Assembly (NCBI RefSeq): GCF_949987515.2
Contig: NC_082689.1
Span: 98,556,957 to 98,620,956 of the forward strand
Source of the DNA: Delphinus delphis
Taxonomy: Eukaryota; Chordata; Mammalia; Artiodactyla; Delphinidae
Reading direction: 5' to 3'
DNA: 64,000 bases
Shown piece after piece: positions 46,080 through 57,661 of the stretch. Each line of letters begins with the position of its first letter. Position 1 is the first letter of the stretch. The position numbers were made by a program, and so were the translations under genes. The notes below the pieces were generated by a model, which was not told the origin of the DNA, did no database searches, and saw nothing but the letters and a program-made list of their open reading frames with translations.

Positions 46080-46260
46080 AGCACTTTTCATAGATTATCT
46101 CATTTCATCTTCACAAAAGACCTGCCAAGTGGCTATTGTTAGTCTCATTTTACAGACCAGGTAACTGAGGCTCAGAGAGGCTAAGAAAGTGACCCAGAAT
46201 AAGACAGCTACTCAGGATGGCATTCCCACAGGGGTCATGGTCTTCCCACCTTGAAAGCTA
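46080..46260 (+). repeat. MIR ancient SINE
   Basis: CATTTTACAGACCAGGTAACTGAGGCTCAGAGAGGCTAAG is the MIR core almost verbatim. Confidence 0.75.
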
Positions 46261-47542
46261 CGCCTATTTTTAATTGCACTAAATTGGCATGAATCCTATT
46301 TTCTTAGACTCTGTCCTTTGTATAACAAAAAAAGAAGCATTATGGGATACCCCCAAAGGACTTCCTACCAAAACATCGTATTCCACTTATCTCTCATGGT
46401 AACTGAAATTCCCAAATGACTCACTCTTTGGGATTAGGGCCACTGAAGCTCTCTGTTAGGATGACAATGTTTGCTACAACGAAGAGAGTTCCAAATTAGA
46501 AGTCATGAAATGTTTATTAAGTGTGTACTTTACCCACGCACCATCGTAGATGTTGTGACAAACACACAAAACAATTCTGTACCCTCAAGAAGGTTACAAG
46601 CTCAATAGCAATTTCAGATCTGAGCAACAGTTCAAAGTGGTAAACAGTTGTCACCAGCCACCTACAAGGTGAAGTGTCAAATAAATTTTCTACGCAGATG
46701 TCTGTAGGCCCTCAGATATTATACCCTTAACAGAAATCCTGGCCGCTCAAAAGATGAATTTCACTGAAGTAGCTCCTGTCACCCACCCCGAGGAAATGAG
46801 TCTTGGGAGGCCAGAAAGGGCTTTGACGCGGAGGACCCTCTGTGAGGTTGAATCTGATTAGAACAGAAGGCCTGGAGTGGTCATTAGAATTGACTGTACA
46901 CGGTGGGGGCAGTATGCGAAGGGGGAGAATTTGAAAAGTCCCATTTTGCATCCACCTTTGCCACACAGAGTTGTCTGCACTATTATATCCTGTCACTCTA
47001 GCTGCCTCAAAAAAATCTCACGCTAGGTAGGAAGAACATCGAGCCTGGCGTTTGACAGTTGTTAGCGTACAAAGGACTGGCTATCTGAATCCCCGGGCCA
47101 TCCCCAGCCCCACCTGGACCACAGTCTTCTCAGAAACACACATGATGAGGAAAGACCTTGCTTAAAGCCAGTGGTGTGCTGGAGCTGGTGTGTTCCAACT
47201 AGAGAGAGTTAGCTGTGAAACATTCAGCGATCTGGTGATAACCAGCTATGGTGGGAGCATTTACACTATGGAAATTGGCAAGTCACACCTCAAAGCTGTG
47301 TCTTTTTTGTGGACAGTTTGCCAGCTCACCACTGCTTAGAGCTGTTCATATACCGCCCTCTCTCTGATTTGTACATGTACATGAACTCTGTATCATTCGG
47401 CGAGCCTCAAGTTAAGATGATACGCATAATGAATTTCACCATTTGGTATTTAGCGCTAAGAGACCAAGGATGTATTTGCTTTGAAGAAGGTTTTCTTAAA
47501 CAGCCACTAGCATCTCTAAACAAATTAGATGAGCGATGATCA
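46261..47542. other. Unassigned sequence, L2-like piece
   Basis: About 46500-46605 (TTATTAAGTGTGTACTTTACCC ... CCCTCAAGAAGGTTACAAGCTC) resembles ancient LINE sequence. No gene is recognised in the rest. Confidence 0.35.
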
Positions 47543-47700
47543 AAGTGTGACCCCGGAACAGGAGTATCACAACCACCTGTGAACTCCCGCCGCATCCCAG
47601 ATCTACCGAATAGGGAACTTTAGGGATGCCCCAGCAACTTGTGTTTTAATAAGCCCTCCAGGTGATTGTAACACACACTCAAGTTTGAGACACCAAACTA
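47543..47700 (+). repeat. MER5-type hAT DNA transposon relic
   Basis: Ends in CCAGGTGATTGTAACACACACTCAAGTTTGAGACACC, the MER5 3' part. Confidence 0.65.
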
Positions 47701-47864
47701 GAGTACCCTCTCCCCCAATAGTAAAACCAATCTTTGGCTTTTACCATTTATACATTGTATGCACAATGTACATGCTCACACCATGTAAAAAATTATCAGG
47801 TACTATATGCTCTCTATAATATCTGTGTTGCAGTCAACCTTCAAGATGGCCTCCAGGGTACCTC

Positions 47865-48330
47865 CCGGTGTAAGTGGTACCTCCACTTATTTTGTCCCCT
47901 CCCATAGTGAATCATCAGGGGTCTGTGTGTGACCAGCAGAGTGCTCAGAAATTCTCATGTGTGACTTCAGAAATTAGGTCATTCAAGGTGTAGGCTTTCA
48001 TCATGTTCTCTTGGGTACTTGCTCTGGGGGGATCCAGCCACCATGCTCTGAGGACAGAAGCCCATAAGTATAGAACTGGGATACCAAGAGCCAGCACCAA
48101 TGCCAGCCATGTGAGTGATCTCCCCAGAAGTGGACCATCCAGCCCCAGCCAAGTTTTCAGATGACCGTAGCCCCAGCTGACACACGACTGCAATCTCACA
48201 AGACACCTGGGCCAAAACCACCCAACCAAGCAGTCCCTCCTGAATTCTTGACCCACAGAAACTGTGAGAGGCACAGCACTAAGTTTTGGGGTAATTTGTT
48301 ACACAGCACTAGATAACCAATACACACTGT
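47865..48330 (+). repeat. MLT1-type MaLR LTR
   Basis: Runs from GTGTAAGTGGTACCTCC through CCAGCCCCAGCC...AGATGACC to CAGAAACTGTGAGAGGCAC. It ends AGTTTTGGGGTAATTTGTTACACAGCACTAGATAACC, the classic MLT1 3' end. Confidence 0.78.
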
Positions 48331-48834
48331 ACTAAAAGTGCTTAAGGGCAGCCACATGGGGAAGGTTTCAATGGTACAAAGTTGTATGAAGCAAGGTCTT
48401 TTCCAAAAAGAAGCTCTCTACTTATGTGGGAGATGAGATACATAAGCACTAAAAATAACTGGGTTTTTATTACTTCTTATTAAGAGATCACAAGTCTAGA
48501 GGGAGAAAATGCACACGCAAATCCTTTGAAAAATGAGTTATGCTGCAAAGTCAAGTTTTCCGGCCCCCTTTAAACCCCAGGACAGCATTTTAATCTGTCC
48601 CCTTTCTTAATCTACTGTATTCTTCCTCAGCTTTTTAAGCAGAGTGAATACAAAGTAATTGCTGTTGATGAGGTAAGGGGTTGTTGTGAACCAGTTATAC
48701 AGGGCACAAAAGATGTCATTCAGCTGTCAGTACAGACAACCCGGGACCCAGGGCTGCATGTCAGTGACTGCGTTCAGCATGCTAGGAGGCTAACAGACAA
48801 GACCATTTTCTGGTTTCTAGAAGTCTTTGTAAAT
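48331..48834. other. Unassigned sequence
   Basis: No gene or confident repeat. Confidence 0.4.
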
Positions 48835-48965
48835 CCCCTCATTCATTCTTCACCACAAACTCGTGACTCGTCACATCTTCCTAATGAGAAAACTGCAGCT
48901 TGGAGCAGATAAGTGGGGTCACCTAACTAGTAAGTGACAGAGCCGCGAACTATCTGACCCCGAGC
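48835..48965 (+). repeat. MIR-like ancient SINE
   Basis: TCTTCCTAATGAGAAAACTGCAGCTTGGAGCAG followed by CACCTAACTAGTAAGTGACAGAGCC fits the MIR core and right arm. Confidence 0.65.
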
Positions 48966-49089
48966 CCAAGCATGTGGCCTTCAAAGAACTCTCACTGGCT
49001 TCAGAAAGGTCTTTGGTGTCAGCTTGTGTAACATAGTATTTTGAGGCAACACAGGTTCATTGTATAAAATCCCAAAGATATAAAACTCA

Positions 49090-49135
49090 GGGTTGGGAGA
49101 CTGGGATTGACATATACACACACTACTATATGTAA
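49090..49135 (+). repeat. Tiny LINE-1 3'-UTR piece
   Basis: GGGAGACTGGGATTGACATATACACACACTACTATATGTAA matches the LINE-1 3' UTR seen at 45880 and 62455. Only about 45 bp. Confidence 0.6.
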
Positions 49136-49482
49136 TTCCTGATATCACTGAGCTGCTGAATCAAAGCCAAAGTTTCCTACATCCAGACTTCATGTTATGT
49201 CAGAAAAAATGAACCTAAATTCATTCAAGCAATCGTGGTTAGGTTTTTTGTTTCATGCACCCAAAAGCATTCCTAAATAGTACTGCTGGCAATAGACTAC
49301 AACCACCAAACTTATAATAACAGGACATGCAGTCGGTGCTCTTCCTCTACATAAAATAGAAGGAACTGCTACAGTAGGTCATTGAATGCTTCCATAAAGC
49401 CACCTTCCTAAACTGGGTAACCCTGGGGTCCCCTTCAGATTTGATATCCTGTGTAAATTGTGAACTGAAATAAATTTTCTTT
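49136..49482. other. Unassigned sequence
   Basis: Nothing recognised. Confidence 0.4.
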
Positions 49483-49493
49483 AAAAAGTCACA

Positions 49494-49698
49494 TGGGCTT
49501 CCCTGGTGGCGCAGTGGTTGAGAGTCCGCCTGCCGATGCAAGGGACAAGGGTTCGTGCCCCGGTCCGGGAAGATCCCACATGCCGCAGAGCGGCTGGGCC
49601 CGTGAGCCATGGCCGCTGAACCTGCGTGCCCGGAGCCTGTGCTCTACAACGGGAGGGGCCCCAACAGTGAGAGGCCCGTGTACCGCAAAAAAAAAAAA
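49494..49698 (+). mobile_element. CHR SINE with A-tail
   Basis: Complete SINE. AAAAAGTCACA at 49483-49493 recurs at about 49699-49709 at the end of the A-run. Confidence 0.92.
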
Positions 49699-49709
49699 AA
49701 AAAGTCACA

Positions 49710-52298
49710 AACTTCTTCTGTGGCCTCCCCATTTGCTGGCTGCTTTCCAGCTGCAATAGCTGACCTTCTAATGCCTTGCATCAGTCTGAAAGGACAAATA
49801 CACCTGCATTTGTCATAAATACACCCAGTCTTTTCAAAGCACTTTGGAACAAAGGTGGAGGCAGTTCATACCATGCAAACCACAGATGCAACACAGAGTC
49901 CAAATTTTTTTTTCCAGAAGGAAGGTGCCTCCCGGGGTACAGTGCTGTTTGTCAGTATCCAAAGACTGAGGTCTGCCATCTTCCAAAATGGCTGGACCAT
50001 GGATGAACTGATTGAACTTTTCCCTATCTTCACCCATTGCATGTTAGCTAGTTATCCATTTTCTTTTTTTCTAAATTAGCAGGATCTTTTTGTGCTTTTG
50101 CCCCTGATCTTTCACTAAGGTAAGACTAAACTCTCTACAATAGATGGCTCTCTCAGTACTTCACCCCGTTATGCTGCTCGCATGTTCATTATTGTCCAAG
50201 CTACAGTGTTATTTTTCCTGATTTAGCTTGTTTTGTGCTGTGTGATGAATTCTGAATGAGGCAACCAGGCTGAATAATTTGATGGGCTTTCAGGAGGATA
50301 CCCTGATGTCTTTTTGTCTCCCTCACCAACTCACACAGACCCATTCACATGCACAAGGCCTGGCAAAACCCCAGTGCAGAGTTGCAGGCATTGTGGACAG
50401 GTGTAGTTTGAGGGCTGGGGAACCAGAAAGCAAAAGGGTACCTCCTGATCTCAGGAGCCTACGGTCAAGCGTCTACAGATACGTGCAGTGAACACTGTAT
50501 AGGGTTATAAGGCAGCGTAGCAGTATGTGCATGGCACCGTAAGCCCTCAGGAGGGCTACTTAACTGAACGCAGTGTGGGAGGGGAGATTCAGGGCAGCCC
50601 TCCCCCTCACAGAAGCCCACATGTGGTGAGTTTGGATAGGACAGGCTGGCGGGTGTGCTCAAAGAGGGACGGCTGCTGATTTTTCTAACCCCTTCCCCAC
50701 CCTTGCCCCTCTTCTCTCTGTTCTCTCCACTTTCCTACCTGCTCTCACTTCCTCAACAGTCTTGGCTTGTGTGGGGAAAGCTGGCATTCTGTAGATGCCA
50801 CCAGCCAAACAGGCGGCCCTGCTCCCACCAGGCTATCTGACGCCACACCTGGGGCCCACCTCGAACCTTCTCGAACCAGGTGCTTGGTGAAGGAGCCCAG
50901 AGGCATCTTCTTACAGCCAAAAGGATTGGTGTTTATAAAATCTGTTTGGGGATTGTTTTACAACACTGTGGAAGCTGGAAATATGGGATCCAAACAACCC
51001 AGGCCTCACAGTGCCTTGGCAGTTTGCAAATGAACAGAGTGATGGAGGAGTATTGTGGAACTTTCCAGAAGGGCTGGGAAGAGGCTTGGAGTCAAAGAAG
51101 GGCAAGTACAGAGACTGGCCAGGAGGCGTGGGGCCGATGGGAGCCCATCAGGGAACTCTCACCTTGTCCTTGATGCTAGTAGCCCTTTAGAGCCGTGGGT
51201 CTCTCCCACAGGAACAAGGAAAATGGGGGACCATGGATAAAAACCTTCCAAATGATTAAGGGCTGGTAAATAAGGAAAAGAGGAGGAAGGGAAGCCGAGG
51301 GCCTGGTGGTTAATGCCAGTCCTCCTGGGATGTGATGCACTCTCAGACGGGGGCCCCCTCCTCTTCAGTGTTCACAGGATAAGACAGAGAGGGTGTCTCT
51401 CAGTACCGGGACTCTCAGGAAGACTTCCTGATGGTGAGTGCGGTTAATGGTCAGATTCTGGGGAGGTAATGTCTCCCCCTCTCTGAAGGACTTTGAAAGA
51501 AAGACCCTAAGCCTACCCCTAACCTGGATGGTTTGCAGTGGTCCAGCTCAGAGGGAAGGCAGCTAAATGGATGCCTGGGTCTCTTCCAGTCTTCAGATGC
51601 TCTATGTCTACCACGTGGTGTCTGTCTGGAAGAAGCTGTATGGCCTCTAATTCCATCATAAAACCAAGGGCATGTTAAATATCTGTTCACTGTAAAACTC
51701 CAACCACTCTACTGATACAAACAATGTCCACCTGCCTTCCCTTTTAAACTTAGAGACCAGAATTCTAATTTATTAAAGACTGGGATATAAATCAAGCAGG
51801 ATAACTCATTTGGGTCATTTAATATTAGACAATCCCCCCCCCCCCCGCCCCGCCGACCCCCTTAGGAAGTATACTGACCAACTTGCTTTATTTTTTAACT
51901 TGTAAAAATATTTTCTACCAGAAACATTTTCAAACATATGGAAACACAGAGGCGACAGCATAGCAAACCCCCGTATACTCATCACCCTGATTCAAAATTA
52001 ACAGGTCTAACAAAATTAGCAATCATTGCTTCCTAGTCAATGTCATCACTTGGCCAGTTCACAGTCAGCTTGCTGAAATCAGCCTCCAGACAAGGACCCG
52101 CATTATATTTGAGTACACGTGGTGGTTATGTCTCTGAGGTCTTACGCCTTTACTGTTGCGGTGACGTGTAGAATGCCTTACATTCTCAATTTGTCAGCTT
52201 GTCTCTTCGTGGTGTCATCTTAGTTGTTCCTCTGTTCCCTGTATTTCTAGTAAATGCAGCTTGACTAAATTCAGGTTCAACTTTATTTTGTCAAGAAT
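49710..52298. other. Unassigned, mostly unique-looking sequence
   Basis: About 2.6 kb without a recognised gene. A C-run (13 C, then CGCC clusters) lies at 51834-51861. Short frames on both strands have no conserved signature. Confidence 0.4.
51834..51861 (+). repeat. C-rich low-complexity tract
   Basis: Thirteen consecutive C followed by GCCCCGCCGACCCCC. The minus strand has G-quadruplex potential. Confidence 0.8.
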
Positions 52299-52304
52299 AT
52301 TCCT

Positions 52305-52828
52305 GTCCCTTGCCCCAGCTGCGGCTACGGTGCTCGGTCCTTCCAAGGAAGCTAAGGCCGTGGTGGGGTGAGGCCCTCGCTTCATCCAGCGACTAGCACC
52401 GTGCCCAGCGGCCCCTGCTTAGCACTCACCCGCCTCCATCTCGGAGCTGGCCTGCATCTACTCGGCCCTCACCCTGCAGGACAGTGAGGGGATGGTCACG
52501 GAGGATAAATCAATGCCCTCATTAAAGCAGCCGGTGCAAACGTCGAACCTTTCTGGCCAGGCTATTTGCAAAGGCTTTGGCCAATGTCAACATCGGAAGC
52601 CTCATCTGCAACATGGGGGCAGGTGGAGCTGCCCCAGCAGCTGATGCTGCCCCAGCAGGAGGTCCTGCCCCTTCTCCCACTGCTGCCCCAGCTGAGGAGA
52701 AGAAATTAGAAGCAAACAAAGAAGAATTTGAAGAGTATGATGATGACTGGGCTTTGGTCTTTTTTGACTAAACCTCTCTGGTAACATGTTGAATGAAAAG
52801 CTGAGGTCTTTGCTGGAAAAAAAAAAAA
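52305..52828 (+). pseudogene. RPLP1: Processed pseudogene of ribosomal protein P1
   Basis: The parent gene encodes the acidic stalk protein P1 of the 60S ribosomal subunit (about 114 residues), which recruits elongation factors. This intronless copy contains 5' UTR-like sequence (GTGCTCGGTCCTTCC...), then SELACIYSAL-like, NVNIGSLICN, an Ala/Pro hinge, AEEKKLEANKEE and a final DDDW...FFD before TAA 52769-52771. A 3' UTR and A-run end at 52828. The expected ATG region near 52430 is lost. One-base deletions near 52507 and 52564 break the frame, and the C-terminal motif (normally DDDMGFGLFD) reads DDDWALVFFD. ATTCCT flanks it (52299-52304 and 52829-52834), a weak 6-bp duplication. This is a typical LINE-1-mediated mRNA copy and is not functional. 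Confidence 0.92.
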
Positions 52829-52834
52829 ATTCCT

Positions 52835-53091
52835 TAGGTGGTATTGAGTGGTTTGTATTTTAGGGGTCCACGATGACTGGTATTTCCTCTCAGTGGCGCT
52901 ATCATTAATGAGTGAGTTCGGGATGTGACAGCCTGACCCCTCCCATGTAAACATCCTCATCAACCTCTGACTCATGGTTTCATCCACTGATGATCATTGC
53001 CTGAACCAATTACTTCACCAGGGATTGAAAAATGGGGATTTTCTATCGTTTTCTTGATATTTATTTTCACCTTGCCTCCTTACATATTTTA
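52835..53091. other. Unassigned sequence
   Basis: No recognised feature. Confidence 0.4.
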
Positions 53092-53336
53092 GGTTCAGTG
53101 AAGAAGAAACGATACAAAAATATGCATCCGTGGATGTGGACCCTGATACAGGAATGAAGAAACACCTCTCCACTGAAACTAGAGATCTTGATGTGGAAGA
53201 CAGTGTTAGGAACAAAGGTAGAGACGAAAAGTCTGAAATGGGAAACAGGAAGAGCGTTCTTAGATTGGCAGCCATGCGTCTCGGGACCAGGCAGGTTTGC
53301 ACACTCTGGGCACCCGTCATCTTAGCTATAAACTAA
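53092..53336 (+). other. Open frame with splice-like borders, not recognised
   Basis: A pyrimidine-rich stretch ending TTACATATTTTAG (to 53091) precedes an open frame that starts FSEEETIQKY and ends at TAA 53334-53336. A GTAGAG donor-like site follows AACAAAG near 53217. The translation is acidic then basic, and I do not recognise it. It may be a chance frame or a non-coding exon. It is listed because it is the only stretch outside repeats with both splice-like borders and an open frame. Confidence 0.15.
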
Positions 53337-54214
53337 GCCCAGAGAAGCATCTGGCCTTATGGGAGCTGAAAATAGAACATACAGAATCAAGAATGGAAAA
53401 AAAAGAGGGAAAGAAGGAGGCATTTCACTTCTGAGTGAAGTTTGGAGACCCCAGGGCATCACTGCAGTAATAGAATTCAAATCCACATGCTTCTGACAGC
53501 CCCACTGGGCAACAGGCATGGGTGAGACTCTAGTAATGGAGGCCTGAATGACCTCCCTGACTCCACTCGCTGGGGGCAGTGATGGGCCACTGCTGGCATC
53601 TGCAAGCAGCCCTCACATAGGCTGGCAGGGAAGCCCAGTGGGGACACCACCTGCCATCAGTGTGCATGGGGAGGGGCTGATGCTCAGAGCACGAGCCTGG
53701 TGCGTACCTGCTGCAGCCTCCCTCCTCCGCCTCTCTGCTTCTGGAACGCCACCTTCTCTATTTCTCCTTCCAGGGAAACACGATCAACCTCATTTGTTCT
53801 GTTCCCTACACAAGCCCACCTAGAGAGCAAATTGATACCGTGCTTGCTTACACAGTCATCACCCTCTTAGCAGCTGCTTCTGGAGGACCAGAAGGATGGT
53901 ATGGATAAGTTGTTCCAGCTGCCACTGTGCAGTAATTAGAATTTCCTGCTTATAAAATGTAATTCTGATCACACGACCAACTCCGAGTCAGGAAGGAAGA
54001 AAAGGCGGGAGAGGGGCAACCTCTAAAGGAAGCCACAATGCTCTGCAGGGGCCTCCCTGTTCAGCTCAGGAGGTTAAAAGGCAAGGACAAAGGATGGAAA
54101 GAGAGACACGCAAGTCAGGACGAATTTTTTAAATATGTGCAGGTCGTGTAGGAATTGTCGCATCCAGAGAAAGACCCCCAATTCACAGAGGTTTATGAGT
54201 GATAAAGAAGACAA
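53337..54214. other. Unassigned sequence
   Basis: No gene or confident repeat is recognised. Confidence 0.4.
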
Positions 54215-54227
54215 CAGAAGAAGGTTT

Positions 54228-54442
54228 GTTTTTTTTTTTTTTTTTTTTTTGCTGTACGCGGGCCTCTCACTGTTGTGGCCTCTCCCGTTGCGGAGCACAG
54301 GCTCTGGATGCGCTGGCTCAGCGGCCATGGCTCACGGGCCCAGCCGCTCCGCGGCTTGTGGGATCTTCCTGGACTGGGGCACGAACCCGTGTCCCCTGCA
54401 TCGGCAGGCGGACTCTCAACCACTGCGCCACCAGGGAAGCCC
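54228..54442 (-). mobile_element. CHR SINE, minus strand
   Basis: Complete reverse SINE with a T-run of over 20 at its left (A-tail). CAGAAGAAGGTTT at 54215-54227 recurs exactly at 54443-54455. Confidence 0.93.
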
Positions 54443-54455
54443 CAGAAGAAGGTTT

Positions 54456-55324
54456 TTAAATGATATCTGGAGCAAACAGAACAAAGGGAGAGACTCACTG
54501 ATTGGACGAAGCGTCACAAAATTAATAGGTAACACAAAACAGAGTGTTAAAATTCCAACTGGGCTTTTATCTCTCCTAGCAATGAGCCTGCAAATTGGAC
54601 AGTGTAAAGCTAGTGTCCCAGAAGACAACTGAAGTCCTCATCAAGCCAGGAGATAGCAGGAAACCATCAATCTATGGCAATGAGATAGGGTGTCGGATCA
54701 GCAAAATTACATTTGGGATGTGGAGGAATGTTTCAGAAAAACTTCAGAGACTCTCTTAGTAGCTCCCTGGGGCTCTTGGAGAAGCCAGGAGACAGGAGTT
54801 GAGCAAATACCCTAGTTCCAGAAATAGGGGAAGGCTGATTTCCAGAAACTTAGGCAGTTCATCTTGACCTAAGTCCTCCTGAAAAATGTAAAATGGACCG
54901 TTAAACAGGTTGTTTGTGAGCATCATAAAAAGACACAACCTGATATCTTGGCATCAATGTGAATTAACTAAAAAGAAGTCATGTTCTGGACCATCTGTTA
55001 ATGAGATCCTCAGGGCCAGTACCTTAGAAAGTCACTGTGAAGCTCTTAATTGAGGAAACTGTCCACAGTTAGAGTGAGATGATGAAACCTCCAGGTGAGG
55101 ATTTGGTCTTGTTGCTTTTCAGTTATGTTAAATAGTAACATAGACAATGGGACTCTTAAGGAAACCTCCTTCTATGCATGGGAGGGCAAAGCCTGGTAGA
55201 CACACAGTCTTAATGAACAGAGCAAACCTCCATTGAATGACTACCCTGTACAGGTTCCAGATGTGACATGCTCTGGGCACCAAAGATGAAGACCTTGTCC
55301 TGAATCAAAGATCTCACTGTCTGA
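54456..55324. other. Unassigned sequence, L2-like end
   Basis: No gene. About 55205-55324 (CATTGAATGACTACCCTGTACAGG ... GAAGACCTTGTCCTGAATC) resembles old LINE/MIR-era sequence. Confidence 0.35.
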
Positions 55325-55359
55325 TACTACAAAGCTACAGTAATCAAAACAGCATGGTA

Positions 55360-55567
55360 GGCGGAGATCATCTCAGTGCTTTGTGACCACCTAGAGGGGT
55401 AGGATAGGGAGGGTGGGAGGGAGATGGCAAGAGGAAGCCGATAGGGGGATTTATGTATATGTATAGCTGATTCACTTTGTTGTAAAGCAGAAACTAACAC
55501 ACCATTGTAAAGCAATTATACTCCAATAAAGATGTTAAAAATAAATAAATAAATACTTAAAAAAAAA
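55360..55567 (+). mobile_element. Nested LINE-1 3'-UTR insertion
   Basis: A 208-bp LINE-1 tail (GGCGGAGATCATCTCAGTGC ... TCCAATAAAGATGTT plus (AAAT)n). CAAAACAGCATGGTA at 55345-55359 is repeated at 55568-55582, a 15-bp duplication of the host LINE-1. Confidence 0.92.
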
Positions 55568-56289
55568 CAAAACAGCATGGTAATGGCACAAAAACATATG
55601 GATCAATGGAACAGAATAGAGAGCCCAGAAATAAACCTACACACACTTACAGGCAATTAACCTTCAACAAAGGAAGCAAGAATATACAATGGAAGAAAGA
55701 CAGTCTCTCCAGCAAATGGTGTTGGGAAAGTTGGGCAGCTGCATGTAAATCAATGAAGTTAGACACACCCTCACACCATACACGAAAATACTCAAAATGG
55801 CTTAAAGACTTAAATGTAAGGCATGATACCATAAAAATCCTAGAAGAGAAAACAGGTAAAACATTCTCTGACAAAACTTGTACCGATGTTTTCTTACGTC
55901 AGTCTCCCAAGGCAATAGAAATAAAAGCAAAAATAAACAAATGGGACCTAATCAAACCTAACAAGCTTTTGTACAGCAAGGGAAACCATAAACAAAACCA
56001 AAAGACAACCTACAGACTGGGAGAAAATATTTGCAAATGATACGACCGACAAGGGCTTAATTTCCAAAATATACAAACGGCTCATACAACTCAACAACAA
56101 CAAAAAAACAACTGAATCAAAAACTGGGCAGAAGACCTAAACAGACATTTCTCCGAAGAAGACATACAGAGGACCGATAGGCACATGAAAAGATGCTCAA
56201 CATCGCTAATTATTAGAGAAATGCAAGTCAAAACTACAATGAGGTACCACCTCACACCGGTCAGAATGGGCATCATTAAAAAGTCTACA

Positions 56290-56503
56290 GGCTTCCCTGG
56301 TGGCGCAGTGGTTGGGAGTCCGCCTGCCAATGCAGGGGACGCAGGTTCGTGCCCCGGTCCGGAAAGATCCCGCATGCCGCGGAGCGGCTGGGCCCGTGAG
56401 CCATGGCCACTGAGCCTGCGCGTCCGGAGCCTGTGCTCCGCAACGGGAGAGGCCGCAACAGAGAGAGGCCCGCGTACCACAAAAAAAAAAAAAAAAAAAA
56501 AAT
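56290..56503 (+). mobile_element. Nested CHR SINE
   Basis: Complete SINE with a 20+ base A-run inserted in the LINE-1. GTCTACA at 56283-56289 recurs at 56504-56510, with A-rich bases before each copy. Confidence 0.92.
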
Positions 56504-56747
56504 GTCTACAAATAACAAATGCTGGAGAGGGTGTGGAGAAAAGGGAACCCTCTTGCACTTTTGGTGGGAATATAAGCTGGCGCAGCCACTATAGAAAACA
56601 GCATGGAGGTTCCTCAAAAAACTAAAATAGTTTCCATATGATTCAGCAATCCCACTCCTAGACATATATCCAAACAAACTCTAATTCAAAAAGATACTTG
56701 CACCCCTATGTTCATAGCAGCACTACTGACAATAGCCAAGACATAGC

Positions 56748-56914
56748 ACCCTAGTCTGGGGGATCAGGGAAAGCTTCCCTGAGTAATGTGTGTTGAGAAA
56801 TGACAAGGTATAGGCAGGTGGGGACTTTGAAAGACACATAGGCATGGGAATTAGGCTGCATAATGATAGCAGTAGTAGCAACGACAATAACAACAAAATC
56901 CAGAAGTCGCTGCT
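56748..56914. other. Unassigned sequence
   Basis: Nothing recognised. Confidence 0.4.
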
Positions 56915-57075
56915 ATGCCTTGGGGACTGACTCTATGCTCTGCTAAACACTGCATACCTCTATTTGGTCCTCACGCTCTCTATTTTGCAATCGAGGAAAC
57001 TGAGACTCAGCAAGGTTGAGTAATATATGCAAGGTCACACAGCTGCTAAATTGAGGAGCTGACACGTAGCAAGAC
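56915..57075 (+). repeat. MIR ancient SINE
   Basis: TTTGCAATCGAGGAAACTGAGACTCAGCAAGGTTGAGTAA then AAGGTCACACAGCTGCTAAATTG is the MIR core and right arm. Confidence 0.75.
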
Positions 57076-57646
57076 AGTGTAAGAAGACAGAAAACTTACA
57101 TTTGCTGGCTTAGCAGAATTAAATGCCTTTCACTTGACTATTTTCTAAACAACACACTTACAAGCACATATTTATTCGCTAAGTCTATCCATTAAACATC
57201 TAATCCAGGGCACTATTCTGAGCTCAGAGAAGATGGTCTAACTCCCAAGGCAGATGGACCTTTAGCTAAATTTATAGCCAATTAGGGCTGGGATCCAATA
57301 GCATTTCTTCCTCTGGAAAGCTAGGTACGTGTTCCATCAGAATATTATTTAATGGCAAGACCCCAGGTGGAATGTTCTAGAAGACCTTTCGCCATTGTGC
57401 ACCGCATGCTATTTAAACTAAAAACAACACTGTGAAAAACTGCACTTCAGTACAAGCCACAGAGAACACGCCCAAGAGAATTGGCCGCCCGAAAAGGAGG
57501 CATGATGATTGAAATATTTTCCAGACTATTACATCCTGGAAGAGTTTAAACAGAGAGAAGAAAGACAGGGAAGGGAAGGAGGATGATTTAGGGTTTCATT
57601 TAAGAACAACAGGATTAAATTAACCTTGGGCGGGGGGTGGGGGGTA

Positions 57647-57661
57647 ACAGCAGAGGGCGGT
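57647..57661 (+). promoter_or_regulatory. CTCF-like motif, forward
   Basis: ACAGCAGAGGGCGGT matches the core CCASYAGRKGGCRSY at all but the first position. Motif match only; occupancy is unknown. Confidence 0.35.

Larger units (their letters stand above)
55325..56747 (+). mobile_element. LINE-1 ORF2 fragment hosting two insertions
   Basis: Part of LINE-1 ORF2, from TACTACAAAGCTACAGTAATC to about TAGCCAAGACATAGC. It is interrupted by a LINE-1 tail (55360-55567) and a CHR SINE (56290-56503). It has neither 3' UTR nor A-tail, so its right end was lost by deletion or recombination. Frames are interrupted throughout. Confidence 0.82.

Noticed and set aside
54135..54632. 165-codon plus-strand frame
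   Set aside because: Contains the minus-strand CHR SINE; an artefact of its CpG-rich body.
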